50,153 nucleotides of DNA from Lachnospiraceae bacterium UBA1766 (GCA_002314715.1 DCGY01000058.1:1-50153), one strand, 5' to 3'; positions 16,272-25,570 are shown, numbered from the stretch's first letter. The notes: a model not told the origin generated them from the letters alone. A program made the numbers and translations.

Positions 16272-17441
16272 ATGGCTCAGAAGTTATATGTTTTAGACGG
16301 TGTCAAATATAAGTCGGAAGAAGAATATCGACAGGCGTTACATGATAAAAAAATTATCGATCGCTTGCGTGAAATCACCGAGGATTACTCTGCGGAGCAG
16401 ATTGAACTTCTGATTGAGAAAATCAGGAGCGGAGCTTATCCTTTTCACACCCGTCAGGGTCTTGCTTATGCAAGGGAACTGGAACTTAGACTTTCCGAAG
16501 AAGATTTTCCTACCGGCAGAAAGCGGGAAATCCGGTCAAGACAACCCCTGGACAGAGAAGATGAAGAAGAGGTGCCGAAGAAAAAACAGTTTTCGGATGA
16601 ACTGATTGAAGAACTGGCCAGGAAAGAACTGCGGAAACGATATAAGAGGAGAAGGTATTTTTTGCTGGCATGTACCTTCATTGCGTTTGCCTCCATTTCC
16701 TGGTACGGGATATATACTTATTTTGGATACAGAACCGCGAAGCTTTATAAGCAGATGCGAGAAGTAAAAGAGCAGGCTTATGAGGAGGAATCAGACACAC
16801 AAGCGGTTACACAAGGCCCTTTATATACGCTGGATGGACCTTTGGCACAAAAAGAGGTGCTGGATGAATATAAAAATTTAATATCTGAGCATGAAAACCT
16901 AATCGGATGGATAAAAATTGACGATACAAATATAGATTATCCTGTCATGCAGGGAACGGATAATTCTTTTTATCTGACACATGATGTAAACGATGATTAT
17001 GATAAAAACGGTTCTATTTTCATGGATAAGGATTGTGATGTATTAAAACCCAGTACCAACTTCATCGTCTACGGACATCATATGGCCAGTGGTCGTATGT
17101 TTGGCAAACTGGGAAAATATGAAAGTGAAGAGTACGGAAAAAAACATCGATATATTTCTTTTGATACGATTTATGAAAAAGCAACCTATGAGGTTATGTA
17201 TGTATTCCGGTCCAGAGTGTACAACTCGGATTCGGTAGCCTTTAAATATTATCAGTTTGTGGATGCAAACAGCGAACAGGAATTTCTTTCCTATATGGAG
17301 GAAATGGCGGCAGATTCCCTGTATGACATGGGGGTAACCGCTCAGTACGGAGATCAGTTATTGACACTGACGACCTGTGACTATCACGAAAAAAACGGAA
17401 GATTTGTTGTAGTGGCCAAAAAGGTCACAGCAAAGGAGTAG
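16272..17441 (+). CDS. Class B sortase with long cytoplasmic N-terminal extension
   Basis: Sortases cleave a sorting motif in secreted proteins and join them to cell-wall peptidoglycan. The C-terminal domain has the class B layout with catalytic His at about 269-270 (YGHHM), Cys at 369 (LTTCDY) and Arg at 377 (GRFVVV), plus the class-typical LIGWIKIDDTNIDYPVMQG. One membrane segment lies at about 128-150. The preceding roughly 127 residues are charged, helical and presumably cytoplasmic, much longer than the usual short N-terminus. ATG 16272 is chosen because AAGGA at 16261-16265 abuts the alternative TTG 16266. The next gene starts 3 nt after the stop and encodes a protein with a sorting signal, its likely substrate. 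Confidence 0.92.
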   Translation: MAQKLYVLDGVKYKSEEEYRQALHDKKIIDRLREITEDYSAEQIELLIEKIRSGAYPFHTRQGLAYARELELRLSEEDFPTGRKREIRSRQPLDREDEEEVPKKKQFSDELIEELARKELRKRYKRRRYFLLACTFIAFASISWYGIYTYFGYRTAKLYKQMREVKEQAYEEESDTQAVTQGPLYTLDGPLAQKEVLDEYKNLISEHENLIGWIKIDDTNIDYPVMQGTDNSFYLTHDVNDDYDKNGSIFMDKDCDVLKPSTNFIVYGHHMASGRMFGKLGKYESEEYGKKHRYISFDTIYEKATYEVMYVFRSRVYNSDSVAFKYYQFVDANSEQEFLSYMEEMAADSLYDMGVTAQYGDQLLTLTTCDYHEKNGRFVVVAKKVTAKE

Positions 17442-17444
17442 AGA

Positions 17445-20400
17445 ATGGCAACTCGTAAGAAAAACAGAAAGCTTCGGAAGACGATTCGTAAAACCTTAAG
17501 CGCGATTTTCCTCGCGTCAGCAGTGTTTGTAGCGTCTATGCCTGTTTCAGAAATGCAGGCGGCGGTGGATCCTTCCAAAAAAGTGTCCGTGGATATAGAG
17601 AATTGTCAAATCCCGATTATTGATGAAGGAGAGACCATTTATACCACCGGTGACGGTATGTTTCAGTTTGCTTATGTAAATCCCAATGATGTCAGTGCGG
17701 GAAATAAGATAGCGGTCATTTTGGGCTATGACGGCGGACGCCGTGAAGGAGGCGTGTTAACCATTCCGGATTCGGTGGATGCTTATTTGAAATATTCCGA
17801 GAATATGGGTACTGCATACGGTTATTGTGCAGTTGCCAGAAATAAGGAATTTTTGTATTACCAGGTGGTAGCGACCAAGAAAAACGAATATGGTGAGATT
17901 GTCTATGAGGATGATTTGACCAAACCGATTTTGGATGAAGACGGTAATCCGGTTCTCAATCCAATCACCGGAGCTGTTACCTATGAACAAAAAGAAGTAA
18001 AAGAAATCCAGTACCAGCCCTGTCTGTACGAGGATTATGATAAGTGGAAGGATTTGGAGGTGGACAAGTTCTATCATGTTACCTCTGCGGCCGGGGTGAC
18101 ACCCAAAACCTATGGTTTGACCACCGATTCCGCTTGTCAGCGTATTCAGGCAGCCACTGTTCGTTATATTGGTAATCAGCAGATTCGTGCAGGTTCCGGA
18201 GCAGGTGTGGGTACCTGGTCCATTATTCCCGAATCGGAGGGCGGTTATATTGATACACCGGAAGAAGGTATTTTCCGTGGAGAAAAAGCCGGTAACGTTG
18301 AACATTTGTACGTGGGTAGTGAATTGAGCGGTATTGGCGATTATGCGTTCTACGGTTGTATGAACTTAAAGAAGATTACTTTGGAAAACGGTTTGGATAC
18401 CATCGGTAATTATGCGTTTGCCAACTGTCGAAACATGAGCGAAATTGAGTTGGAGATTACCTCCCGTATTTCAACCATTGGTGACCATGCTTTTTACCAT
18501 TGCGAATCTCTTACAAGCTTTACCATGCCTCGTCAGGTTTCCAAGGTGGGTGATTCCGCATTTGAGGGTTGTGTATCATTAAAGGATATTGAGCTTTGCG
18601 GCGCAGGCGCAAGAGTAAATTTGGAGGTACTTGGTTACAGCGTATTCAAGAACTGTAAGGCACTGGAGTCTATTACCTTCCCTTCTAGTTATGAAGAAGA
18701 TGATGTAAACATCAATATGTTTGAAGGTTGTAAGTCCTTAAAAACCATCAAAGTTCAAAGCGATTTGATTAATTTTGTGGAAACGCCGGGTGGTTCTTTC
18801 GGATTTAATGAATTTAAGAATACCGTTTTGGAATCCTTCTACTTTGAGGGAATTAAGAATTCTCCGTTGCATGTAACCGCTACAGATCATTCCATTGCTT
18901 TTAAGTATGACGGAAGCGATGTTTATGAGGTTACCATTGTTTCACCGGACGGCAAGGAAGCCTTGTATCAGGTAAATTCCAATAATGAACTGATTAAGTG
19001 CGTGATTCCTTCCGACATGAAAGAAGTTGTGCTTCCTTCCACCATCGGACCTTATACAATCAAGACGATTTGGTCTACCAGTTTCCAGGGAAACTGTTTC
19101 CTGGAGAAAATCAGTATTCCTTCGTCCATTACCAATATTGAAAGCAATGCGTTTAAGGGCTGTCATAACTTAAGAACCGTTGTTTTTGAGGAACCTGTTC
19201 AGTTGACCAATATTGGTGCGGGCGCATTTGATACACAGAATGTATTGGATCATAAGGCGGCTTGTACGAATACGTCCCTGCCGGAAGTTCCTACCTTACA
19301 GTTTGTAGGTCCTATTTCTTCGGATAGCCTTCCGTTCCGGTATGCTATGAATGCTGCCAATTATTTTAATAATTCGGAGCAGAGAAAAACTTATATTACT
19401 TATTACAGCAGCTGGCCCACGAATCTGGTGGTTCAGTACAATGATAAGACCGATAAAAATGAATTGATTAATTATCCTACATTCCAGGAGTTCCAGAGCT
19501 TTAATTCTCTGGGAGATCCGGAAAGCTTAAGCGATGCGCAGATTCAGGCACTGATTAATACGTATCCAAGTATTACCTCTGCCAATGTAAAGTCTTATGT
19601 AAAGGCCGTACAGGGAGCTTTGGCAAAAAATACACCTGCATTAAAAAATACCATGACCATGAATGAAGAAGCGGTAATCGATGCGGCACTTCACATTGAA
19701 TTACCGGATGGTATTGAATCCTTTAAGAGTGGTTTGTTTGCTGATCGCGAGAGCAGTGAAATTGATTGCGAAAAGACCCTGGTTGCATATAGTTTGGATA
19801 GTATCGGAGACCAAGCATTCAAAGGCTTCCGGAATTTAACTTCCGTATCGTTATACGGAAATACTTCCTCCATCGGCAGCTATGCTTTTCAGGATTGTGA
19901 AAAGCTTACAGAGGTTAATTTACCGGCCAGTGTCAGAACACTTGGCACCATTCCTTTTACCGGTTGTAGTGATTTAAGCTATGTAAATTTCTCCAATAAT
20001 ACCAAATATGTTTGCAAGGATTCCATAATCTACGAGAAAGATTCGGATGGAGTTTGCTATAAGATTATTGAATATTTGGAAGGCAATGAGAATGGTGTAT
20101 TAAACGCAGAGGATTTGGAAGGCGTTTCAGAAATCGCAGAAGAGGCTTTTGCGGGAGATGGTGTAAAAGTCAGCTATGTGGATTTGAGAAATACAACCAT
20201 TCGTGAGATTCCGGAGGGTTGTTTTAAGGATACCCAGAAGCTTTCTTTCGTATATCTGCCTACCACCTGGGATACCATTGCTCCCAGTGCATTTGAAAAC
20301 AGTTCTTTGATTTATTTGGAAATCCCGGGTTCTTCCGGATATATTGATACCAGTGCATTCAATGGTCATGAGACTTCTCTGACATTCAATTGCGAAGAGG

Positions 20401-22442
20401 ACAGTAATGCCCGAAGATATGCGTTAAAGAATAATATTCGCGTGACCGACAAGGAACCTTATATTGAGTATGTAGTTCGCTTCTGGGACTATGACAATAC
20501 CCTTTTGAAGGAGGAGGTTGTAGTTGCCGGTAAGGATGCAAATCCGCCGGAAACACCGGAGCGAGAAGGCTATAAACATACCGGTTGGAACTTTGATTAC
20601 ACCGGTATCGAGCGAGATATGGATATTGTAGCTACTTATGAGGCAATTGATCCGGATATTTATCGCTATACCGTAAGATTTATTGATTGGGACGATACCG
20701 TATTGTCCGAGCAGCGAGTGGATCCCGGTAAGGATGCTGAGGCTCCCGCAGATCCGGTTCGTGCAGGATATGAATTTATCGGATGGAGACCTGCGATTAC
20801 CAATATTCAGAAGGATACGGATATTTATGCACAGTATGTGCAGGAGGATCCGGATATCCACCGTGTAACGGTACGTTTTATCGATTGGAATGACAGCATT
20901 ATTAAGACAGAGCGTTTGGATGTGGGTACCGATGCGACTCCTCCGGAAACGGACCCGAAGAGAGACGGTTATGTATTTACCGGTTGGAGACCCAGCATTA
21001 TCAATATCCAGGAGGATACGGATATCTATGCTCAGTATGAAAAAGAGGACCCGGATGCCAATAAGCTTACCGTTAAATTTGAGGATTATGATGGAAGAAT
21101 AATTAAAACGGTACTGGTTGCCAAGGGTGGCAGCGCAGAGACTCCTTTGGATCCGGTGAGAGACGGATATACCTTTACAGGATGGAAGCCTTCTGTGAAT
21201 AATATTCAGGAAAATACCACCATTTATGCCCAGTATGAGAAGAATGATTCGACGATGTATCTTCTTACCGTACGTTTTATTGACTGGAATGACAATGTTA
21301 TCTATACCCAGAAGGTTGCTCCCGGAGAAGATTGTCTGGAGCCCAAGGATCCTTCCAGAGAGGGATATACTTTTACCGGCTGGAGACCTGCAATTACCAA
21401 TGTTACCCAGGATATGGATACCTATGCACAATACGAGAAAATCGTAGAAGACAACAGCAATAATGGAAATAACAATAATGAGAATAATAACCAGAACAAT
21501 ACGACGCAGAAATTCCGTACATTAACAGTTGTAAACGGCTCCGGCTCCGGCAGTTATATGGTAGGAAGCCAGGCATTTATTTATGCGGAAGAATCTGATA
21601 AGCTGGCTTTCAGCAGCTGGACTGTAGATGCGGATGATTTGCAAATTAACAGCAAGGTATTGAATGGTACAATTATTACCATGCCCGATCGTGATGTTAC
21701 CGTCATTGCTAATTTTGTTACAAAGGATAACAATAATAATAACGGTGGCGAGAATAACAATAACAATAATAACAATAACGGAAATAACAATGGAAACAAC
21801 AATAACGGAAACGGTGGCAACAATGGGGTGAACGAACTTCCGGTGGCCAACGGTGGTACAACGGTAGTAATCGATAAAAACGGTTTGTCCAATACCGGTG
21901 TGGTTTCCGCAGTAATCAACGGTTCCTCCGATAATTTCCGAATCAAGATTACCGGAGATTCCGATTCCTCCGAAGCAATTGTGCGTGCTTTGATGAAGAA
22001 GTACGGTACATTGGATTGTATCAAGTATTTCCCTATGAAAATTTCTCTGTACGATTCCACGGGAAAGAAACAAATCTATGATACAACAGGATTGTCTATC
22101 AGTGTGACCTTACCGATTCCGGATTCACTGATTCCTTATGCCGGTAATAATTTGGTGGCTTATGTGCCACTTTCCGGCGAAAAGATGAAAGCAGTAGATG
22201 CGAAATTTACCACCATTGATAATGTGCCTTGTATTTCCTTTAAAGCAGAAGATTTTGGACCTTATGTTATTTATGTTAATACCGAGGACTTATCTGCAGG
22301 AAATATTGCAGACAGTACGCCGAAGACCGGTGACGGCATTCATCCCAAGTGGTTCCTTTCCCTTGGACTTGCCGCTGTGGCAGCGATTTTATTCTTCTAC
22401 CAGGATAAACGCAAAGGTACAAAAAAAGTAGCCCGTGCTTAA
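17445..22442 (+). CDS. Large BspA-like LRR and InlB-repeat surface protein with sorting signal
   Basis: The 1665-residue protein has a signal peptide (about 1-40, ending near MQAA). BspA/LRR_5-type leucine-rich repeats lie at about 285-400, 520-590, 785-860 and 890-1000, each with the pattern IGDYAFYGC..L..I.L. Five tandem InlB B-type repeats (1006-1334) follow, with GYTFTGW and YAQYEK hallmarks, then an Asn-rich linker, a further divergent repeat, a second Asn-rich linker (about 1426-1464), a globular domain and a C-terminal anchor: TPKTG at 1625-1629, a hydrophobic segment and a basic tail. Such repeats typically act in adhesion. The gene follows the sortase with a 3-nt gap and a good AAGGAG, so it is the obvious substrate; ligand unknown. 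Confidence 0.93.
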   Translation: MATRKKNRKLRKTIRKTLSAIFLASAVFVASMPVSEMQAAVDPSKKVSVDIENCQIPIIDEGETIYTTGDGMFQFAYVNPNDVSAGNKIAVILGYDGGRREGGVLTIPDSVDAYLKYSENMGTAYGYCAVARNKEFLYYQVVATKKNEYGEIVYEDDLTKPILDEDGNPVLNPITGAVTYEQKEVKEIQYQPCLYEDYDKWKDLEVDKFYHVTSAAGVTPKTYGLTTDSACQRIQAATVRYIGNQQIRAGSGAGVGTWSIIPESEGGYIDTPEEGIFRGEKAGNVEHLYVGSELSGIGDYAFYGCMNLKKITLENGLDTIGNYAFANCRNMSEIELEITSRISTIGDHAFYHCESLTSFTMPRQVSKVGDSAFEGCVSLKDIELCGAGARVNLEVLGYSVFKNCKALESITFPSSYEEDDVNINMFEGCKSLKTIKVQSDLINFVETPGGSFGFNEFKNTVLESFYFEGIKNSPLHVTATDHSIAFKYDGSDVYEVTIVSPDGKEALYQVNSNNELIKCVIPSDMKEVVLPSTIGPYTIKTIWSTSFQGNCFLEKISIPSSITNIESNAFKGCHNLRTVVFEEPVQLTNIGAGAFDTQNVLDHKAACTNTSLPEVPTLQFVGPISSDSLPFRYAMNAANYFNNSEQRKTYITYYSSWPTNLVVQYNDKTDKNELINYPTFQEFQSFNSLGDPESLSDAQIQALINTYPSITSANVKSYVKAVQGALAKNTPALKNTMTMNEEAVIDAALHIELPDGIESFKSGLFADRESSEIDCEKTLVAYSLDSIGDQAFKGFRNLTSVSLYGNTSSIGSYAFQDCEKLTEVNLPASVRTLGTIPFTGCSDLSYVNFSNNTKYVCKDSIIYEKDSDGVCYKIIEYLEGNENGVLNAEDLEGVSEIAEEAFAGDGVKVSYVDLRNTTIREIPEGCFKDTQKLSFVYLPTTWDTIAPSAFENSSLIYLEIPGSSGYIDTSAFNGHETSLTFNCEEDSNARRYALKNNIRVTDKEPYIEYVVRFWDYDNTLLKEEVVVAGKDANPPETPEREGYKHTGWNFDYTGIERDMDIVATYEAIDPDIYRYTVRFIDWDDTVLSEQRVDPGKDAEAPADPVRAGYEFIGWRPAITNIQKDTDIYAQYVQEDPDIHRVTVRFIDWNDSIIKTERLDVGTDATPPETDPKRDGYVFTGWRPSIINIQEDTDIYAQYEKEDPDANKLTVKFEDYDGRIIKTVLVAKGGSAETPLDPVRDGYTFTGWKPSVNNIQENTTIYAQYEKNDSTMYLLTVRFIDWNDNVIYTQKVAPGEDCLEPKDPSREGYTFTGWRPAITNVTQDMDTYAQYEKIVEDNSNNGNNNNENNNQNNTTQKFRTLTVVNGSGSGSYMVGSQAFIYAEESDKLAFSSWTVDADDLQINSKVLNGTIITMPDRDVTVIANFVTKDNNNNNGGENNNNNNNNNGNNNGNNNNGNGGNNGVNELPVANGGTTVVIDKNGLSNTGVVSAVINGSSDNFRIKITGDSDSSEAIVRALMKKYGTLDCIKYFPMKISLYDSTGKKQIYDTTGLSISVTLPIPDSLIPYAGNNLVAYVPLSGEKMKAVDAKFTTIDNVPCISFKAEDFGPYVIYVNTEDLSAGNIADSTPKTGDGIHPKWFLSLGLAAVAAILFFYQDKRKGTKKVARA
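20460..21446 (+). repeat. Five tandem InlB B-type repeats (coding)
   Basis: Five in-frame units of about 64-67 residues (roughly 197 nt each) begin with VRF.DWND-like strands and end with TDIYAQYEK-like strands. They are diverged at the DNA level, with shared blocks such as those encoding TGWRP. They would form an extended stalk. Confidence 0.9.
21727..21822 (+). repeat. Asn-codon (AAC/AAT) low-complexity tract
   Basis: A run of AAC and AAT codons with scattered GGA/GGT/GGC and GAG codons encodes an Asn/Gly-rich linker in the large LRR protein. A shorter related tract lies at about 21447-21500. Mixed AAC/AAT use makes it imperfect as DNA. Confidence 0.9.
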
Positions 22443-22471
22443 GCAAGGGGAGTTGAAAGAATAGGAGCTAT

Positions 22472-24607
22472 ATGAAAAGAAAAAGAAGAATATTTGGAGT
22501 GGTTCTGATTATTCTGTCCATAATTATCATGCAGCTTCCTCTGTCGGAAGTGGATGCTGCTACATCTGCTTCCGATTTTGTTATTGACGGAAAAAAATTA
22601 ACCAAGTACTACGGAACGGAAAAAGATGTTTCTGTTCCTACGGAAGTGGAAATAATTGACAAAGGGGCATTTGAGGATGTAACCACCATGGAATCCATTG
22701 TGATTCCTTATTCGGTAAAAAGAATCAAAGCCTTTGCCTTTTGGGGTTGTTATAACCTGTCAAAAGTTTCATTGGCAGGTGGCTTAAAGGAAATTGGGGA
22801 TTATGTGTTTGCAAACTGTAAGGGACTGCAAACCTTCACGGTACCAAAGACCATCACATCCATCGGTATCGGTGCGTTTGAGGATTGTGTAAACCTTACG
22901 GATATCACGATTCCGCCGGAAGTAACCTTTATCCATGAAACAGCTTTTGAAGGTTGTAAAAAATTGGTGATTCACGCGGAAATGGGTAGCTATGCCTGGA
23001 AATATGCACAGGATTTCTATGAGCGTCAAAAAGAAATGGAAGAGTATGAAGACGTGCCCGGGTACGATCCTTCCAAATCGGAGACTACAGAGAATCCGGA
23101 AGAGAATACCGATACCGAAATTGTGGAGTCTCCTTCCAATACCTTGTTGGGAACCACCTTTGTTGTAGGAAACCAGGCCGTTGTTTTTATTGATAACACG
23201 GATCAATATGTGATTGACGGCAGTATGGTGGGAAAAGAAGACGATACGACCACCGGTTTGGAAAATCAGCCTATCTATGATGATAATAACAGTATTTTAA
23301 AGTATAGTATCGTGGATAATCGGATTGTGGCGGATCAGGCCTATTATCGTAGTCAAAATTTGGATAATTTGGTTCTTTCAAAAGGAATCACTGAGGTAGG
23401 CGAATTCAGTTTTGCCAGAAGCTCTCTGAAATCCATTTCGATTCCGGATACCACCACAACCATTTCTTATGGTGCGTTTTATCATTGTGATGCTTTGCAA
23501 TCGGTGGTTTTGCCCAATAGTATTCAATGCGTGGAACCCAAGGCTTTTACCTATACGAAATGGGTAGAAGATTTCCTGACAGACGGAACCGGTTCCAAAA
23601 CAGATTTTCTGGTCAGCGGTGGTGTATTGGTTGCTTATCGCGGACACAGTACTGCTGTGGATATTCCGGAAGGCGTACGAGTGATTGCAGCAGAAGTATT
23701 TGCGGACCACAAAGAAATCAGTTCGGTTCATTTCCCCAACAGTTTAACCGTTGTGGGAGAAGCAGCCTTTGAAGGTTGTGACGGCCTTTCCACCATTATT
23801 TGGGGAAGCGGTTTAAAAGAGATAAAGGACCGGGCATTTTGTGACAGTTACTTATCCGATGTGACCATTCCCGAGTCCGTTACCCAATTGGGTTGTAAAG
23901 TATTTCATGATACCGTATTGGTAGCCTATGAGGGAAAACATCCAAAGGAAACCTATGAGCATTCAGCACAACGTTTGTCCAATGAACAGTATCGAAACGG
24001 AATTCCAAAGCTTCAAAATCCCGGTGTAACCGTAAGTGGTGTGGAGCATGCATATGCTTATTTGGATGGTGCATTACGAGAGTATTGCTTGCAAATTGAA
24101 AAGGTTACCGCAAGCAAGGTTATGGAAAAGGCTTTTTTCCGAAATCTTCACATAGAATTACCGACGGATTGTGAGTTGTATCAGCTGACATTAACCGATC
24201 AGGGAAATATTTCCATTACGAAATTAGGCAAGCAGGCCCTTACCGTTACACTTCCTATTCCTCAAAGTTATCAAGGGAAAGAAATTTGTGTGGTTTCTTT
24301 GGATCGTAACGGCCAGTTGGAATTATTGCCGGCAAAAAATGTTCGGATTGATGGAGTAGAAGCAATCCGTTTCCAAACCGATTATGTTTCCATGGTAGCC
24401 ATTTACCAGACCGGAGAACTTCTTTCCGATGATATTGTAGAAATATCTTTGGAGGCCAGCACTTCCTTATCCGGACCCGTAAAAGAATCAACACAATCAA
24501 GTGAATTAACCGGCAAGGAAGCCGACAAGGCATTTGTATTAAAAATTCTGTTGGCAATACCTGTTTTGCTGGCAGGCATTTACCTGTTATTAAAGAGAAA
24601 ACTATAA
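22472..24607 (+). CDS. BspA-like LRR protein, membrane anchored
   Basis: The 711-residue protein has a signal peptide (about 1-30, ending SEVDA). LRR_5-type repeats lie at about 50-175 (IDKGAFEDVTTMESIVIP, IKAFAFWGCYNLSKVSL) and 285-495, separated by an acidic Ser/Thr/Glu linker. The C-terminal domain (about 580-655) resembles the matching part of the preceding wall protein (VTLPIPQSYQGK against VTLPIPDSLIPY). A hydrophobic segment and KRKL tail end the protein, but no clear LPXTG-type motif precedes them; SSELTGK is at best degenerate. It is thus probably retained in the membrane. It starts 29 nt after the large LRR gene, in the same presumed operon, and is followed by a terminator. Confidence 0.9.
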   Translation: MKRKRRIFGVVLIILSIIIMQLPLSEVDAATSASDFVIDGKKLTKYYGTEKDVSVPTEVEIIDKGAFEDVTTMESIVIPYSVKRIKAFAFWGCYNLSKVSLAGGLKEIGDYVFANCKGLQTFTVPKTITSIGIGAFEDCVNLTDITIPPEVTFIHETAFEGCKKLVIHAEMGSYAWKYAQDFYERQKEMEEYEDVPGYDPSKSETTENPEENTDTEIVESPSNTLLGTTFVVGNQAVVFIDNTDQYVIDGSMVGKEDDTTTGLENQPIYDDNNSILKYSIVDNRIVADQAYYRSQNLDNLVLSKGITEVGEFSFARSSLKSISIPDTTTTISYGAFYHCDALQSVVLPNSIQCVEPKAFTYTKWVEDFLTDGTGSKTDFLVSGGVLVAYRGHSTAVDIPEGVRVIAAEVFADHKEISSVHFPNSLTVVGEAAFEGCDGLSTIIWGSGLKEIKDRAFCDSYLSDVTIPESVTQLGCKVFHDTVLVAYEGKHPKETYEHSAQRLSNEQYRNGIPKLQNPGVTVSGVEHAYAYLDGALREYCLQIEKVTASKVMEKAFFRNLHIELPTDCELYQLTLTDQGNISITKLGKQALTVTLPIPQSYQGKEICVVSLDRNGQLELLPAKNVRIDGVEAIRFQTDYVSMVAIYQTGELLSDDIVEISLEASTSLSGPVKESTQSSELTGKEADKAFVLKILLAIPVLLAGIYLLLKRKL

Positions 24608-24617
24608 GGAACCCCAT

Positions 24618-24662
24618 AAAAACTCCCGCATAGAATACTATAATCTATGTAGGAGTTTTTTT
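24618..24662 (+). terminator. Terminator hairpin whose 3' arm contains the next gene's ribosome-binding site
   Basis: The arms 24618-24634 and 24644-24660 pair with one mismatch and one G-U, followed by T residues to 24662. The 3' arm includes AGGAG (24651-24655), correctly spaced from ATG 24663. The loop holds TATAAT (24639-24644). It probably ends the sortase-LRR operon and could also hide the ribosome-binding site in read-through RNA. Confidence 0.8.
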
Positions 24663-25565
24663 ATGAATCGGGTACTGAATCAAATTGGAGCGTGGACAGA
24701 TAATCGAAAATCGCAAGGTTGTACAGTTGCGATTCTTGACAGTGGTATCGTATATCACCCGGATATAAAGAACAGAATCCTGCTTTATCGGGACTTCGTA
24801 AAGGAAGAAGCTTACCCGACAGATGTCTATGGCCATGGAACGCATATTGCAGGTATTATCGGCGGAAACGGAAGCCTTTCCCACGGTTTGTTTCGGGGGA
24901 TTGCACCAAACACAACATTCGTTGTGGGTAAGGTGCTGGACGAGAAGGGAGACGGAACTGCGGCACATATGTTGCAGGCGCTGGAGTGGATTCGAGAATG
25001 GAAGGACAAATATGAAATCAGAATAATCAATATTTCTTTGGGGGTGGGAAAAGATATTTGCCCCGTGCGAATTGAAAGGATTCAAAAGGAATTAAATGCA
25101 CTTTGGGATGAAGGGATGCTGATTGTGAGCTCGGCAGGAAATAACGGTCCGGACAATAACAGCCTTTCTGCGTTGGGAGAGAGTGAAAAGTGCATTTGCG
25201 TAGGGTGCCATGACGGAGAATATTTTCGAAACCATCCGGGCAGATGCTTTTTGTATTCCGGACGAGGGGATTCCTCCTTGCTTCGGGGTCCGGATTTGGT
25301 AGCACCGGGAACAGAAATTGTTTCCTGCAATGCCAAATATCTTGTTGATAAAAGACAAGCTCCCTATTGCAAAAAGAGTGGTACTTCCATGGCAACGGCA
25401 ATCGTAAGTGGCTGTCTATCGGCAGTATGGGGAATCTATCCACAACGAACAAATCAGGAAATAAAGGAAGCCTTAAGAAAGGCTTCCGTGGATTTGGGGC
25501 TGCAACCAAATGCCCAGGGAGCAGGGATGATTTCCTATAAAAACTTGTTTGAATTCTTTTCATAA
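24663..25565 (+). CDS. S8 (subtilisin-like) serine protease without signal peptide
   Basis: The 300-residue protein has the complete subtilase triad: Asp 26 (VAILDSGIVYHPD), His 58 (YGHGTHIAGIIGG) and Ser 242 (SGTSMATAIVSG), with the oxyanion-hole Asn in SSAGNNGPDNN. No signal peptide, propeptide or membrane segment is present, so it is probably cytoplasmic, as in intracellular subtilisins, though the ISP-type N-terminal inhibitory extension is not obvious. The position directly after the LRR genes does not prove a link. Its ribosome-binding site lies inside the upstream terminator, and a TATAAT in the loop may provide a separate promoter. No gene nearby looks like a cognate inhibitor. Confidence 0.9.
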   Translation: MNRVLNQIGAWTDNRKSQGCTVAILDSGIVYHPDIKNRILLYRDFVKEEAYPTDVYGHGTHIAGIIGGNGSLSHGLFRGIAPNTTFVVGKVLDEKGDGTAAHMLQALEWIREWKDKYEIRIINISLGVGKDICPVRIERIQKELNALWDEGMLIVSSAGNNGPDNNSLSALGESEKCICVGCHDGEYFRNHPGRCFLYSGRGDSSLLRGPDLVAPGTEIVSCNAKYLVDKRQAPYCKKSGTSMATAIVSGCLSAVWGIYPQRTNQEIKEALRKASVDLGLQPNAQGAGMISYKNLFEFFS

Positions 25566-25570
25566 TATTG

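Noticed and set aside
20424..21431. Long antisense frame of 335 codons opposite the InlB-type repeats
   Set aside because: It arises because the repeated sense codons avoid stops on the reverse strand; no ribosome-binding site or credible protein features.
20460..21446. Regularly spaced repeats resembling an array
   Set aside because: They are in-frame coding repeats of about 197 nt without short identical direct repeats or unique spacers, so not CRISPR.
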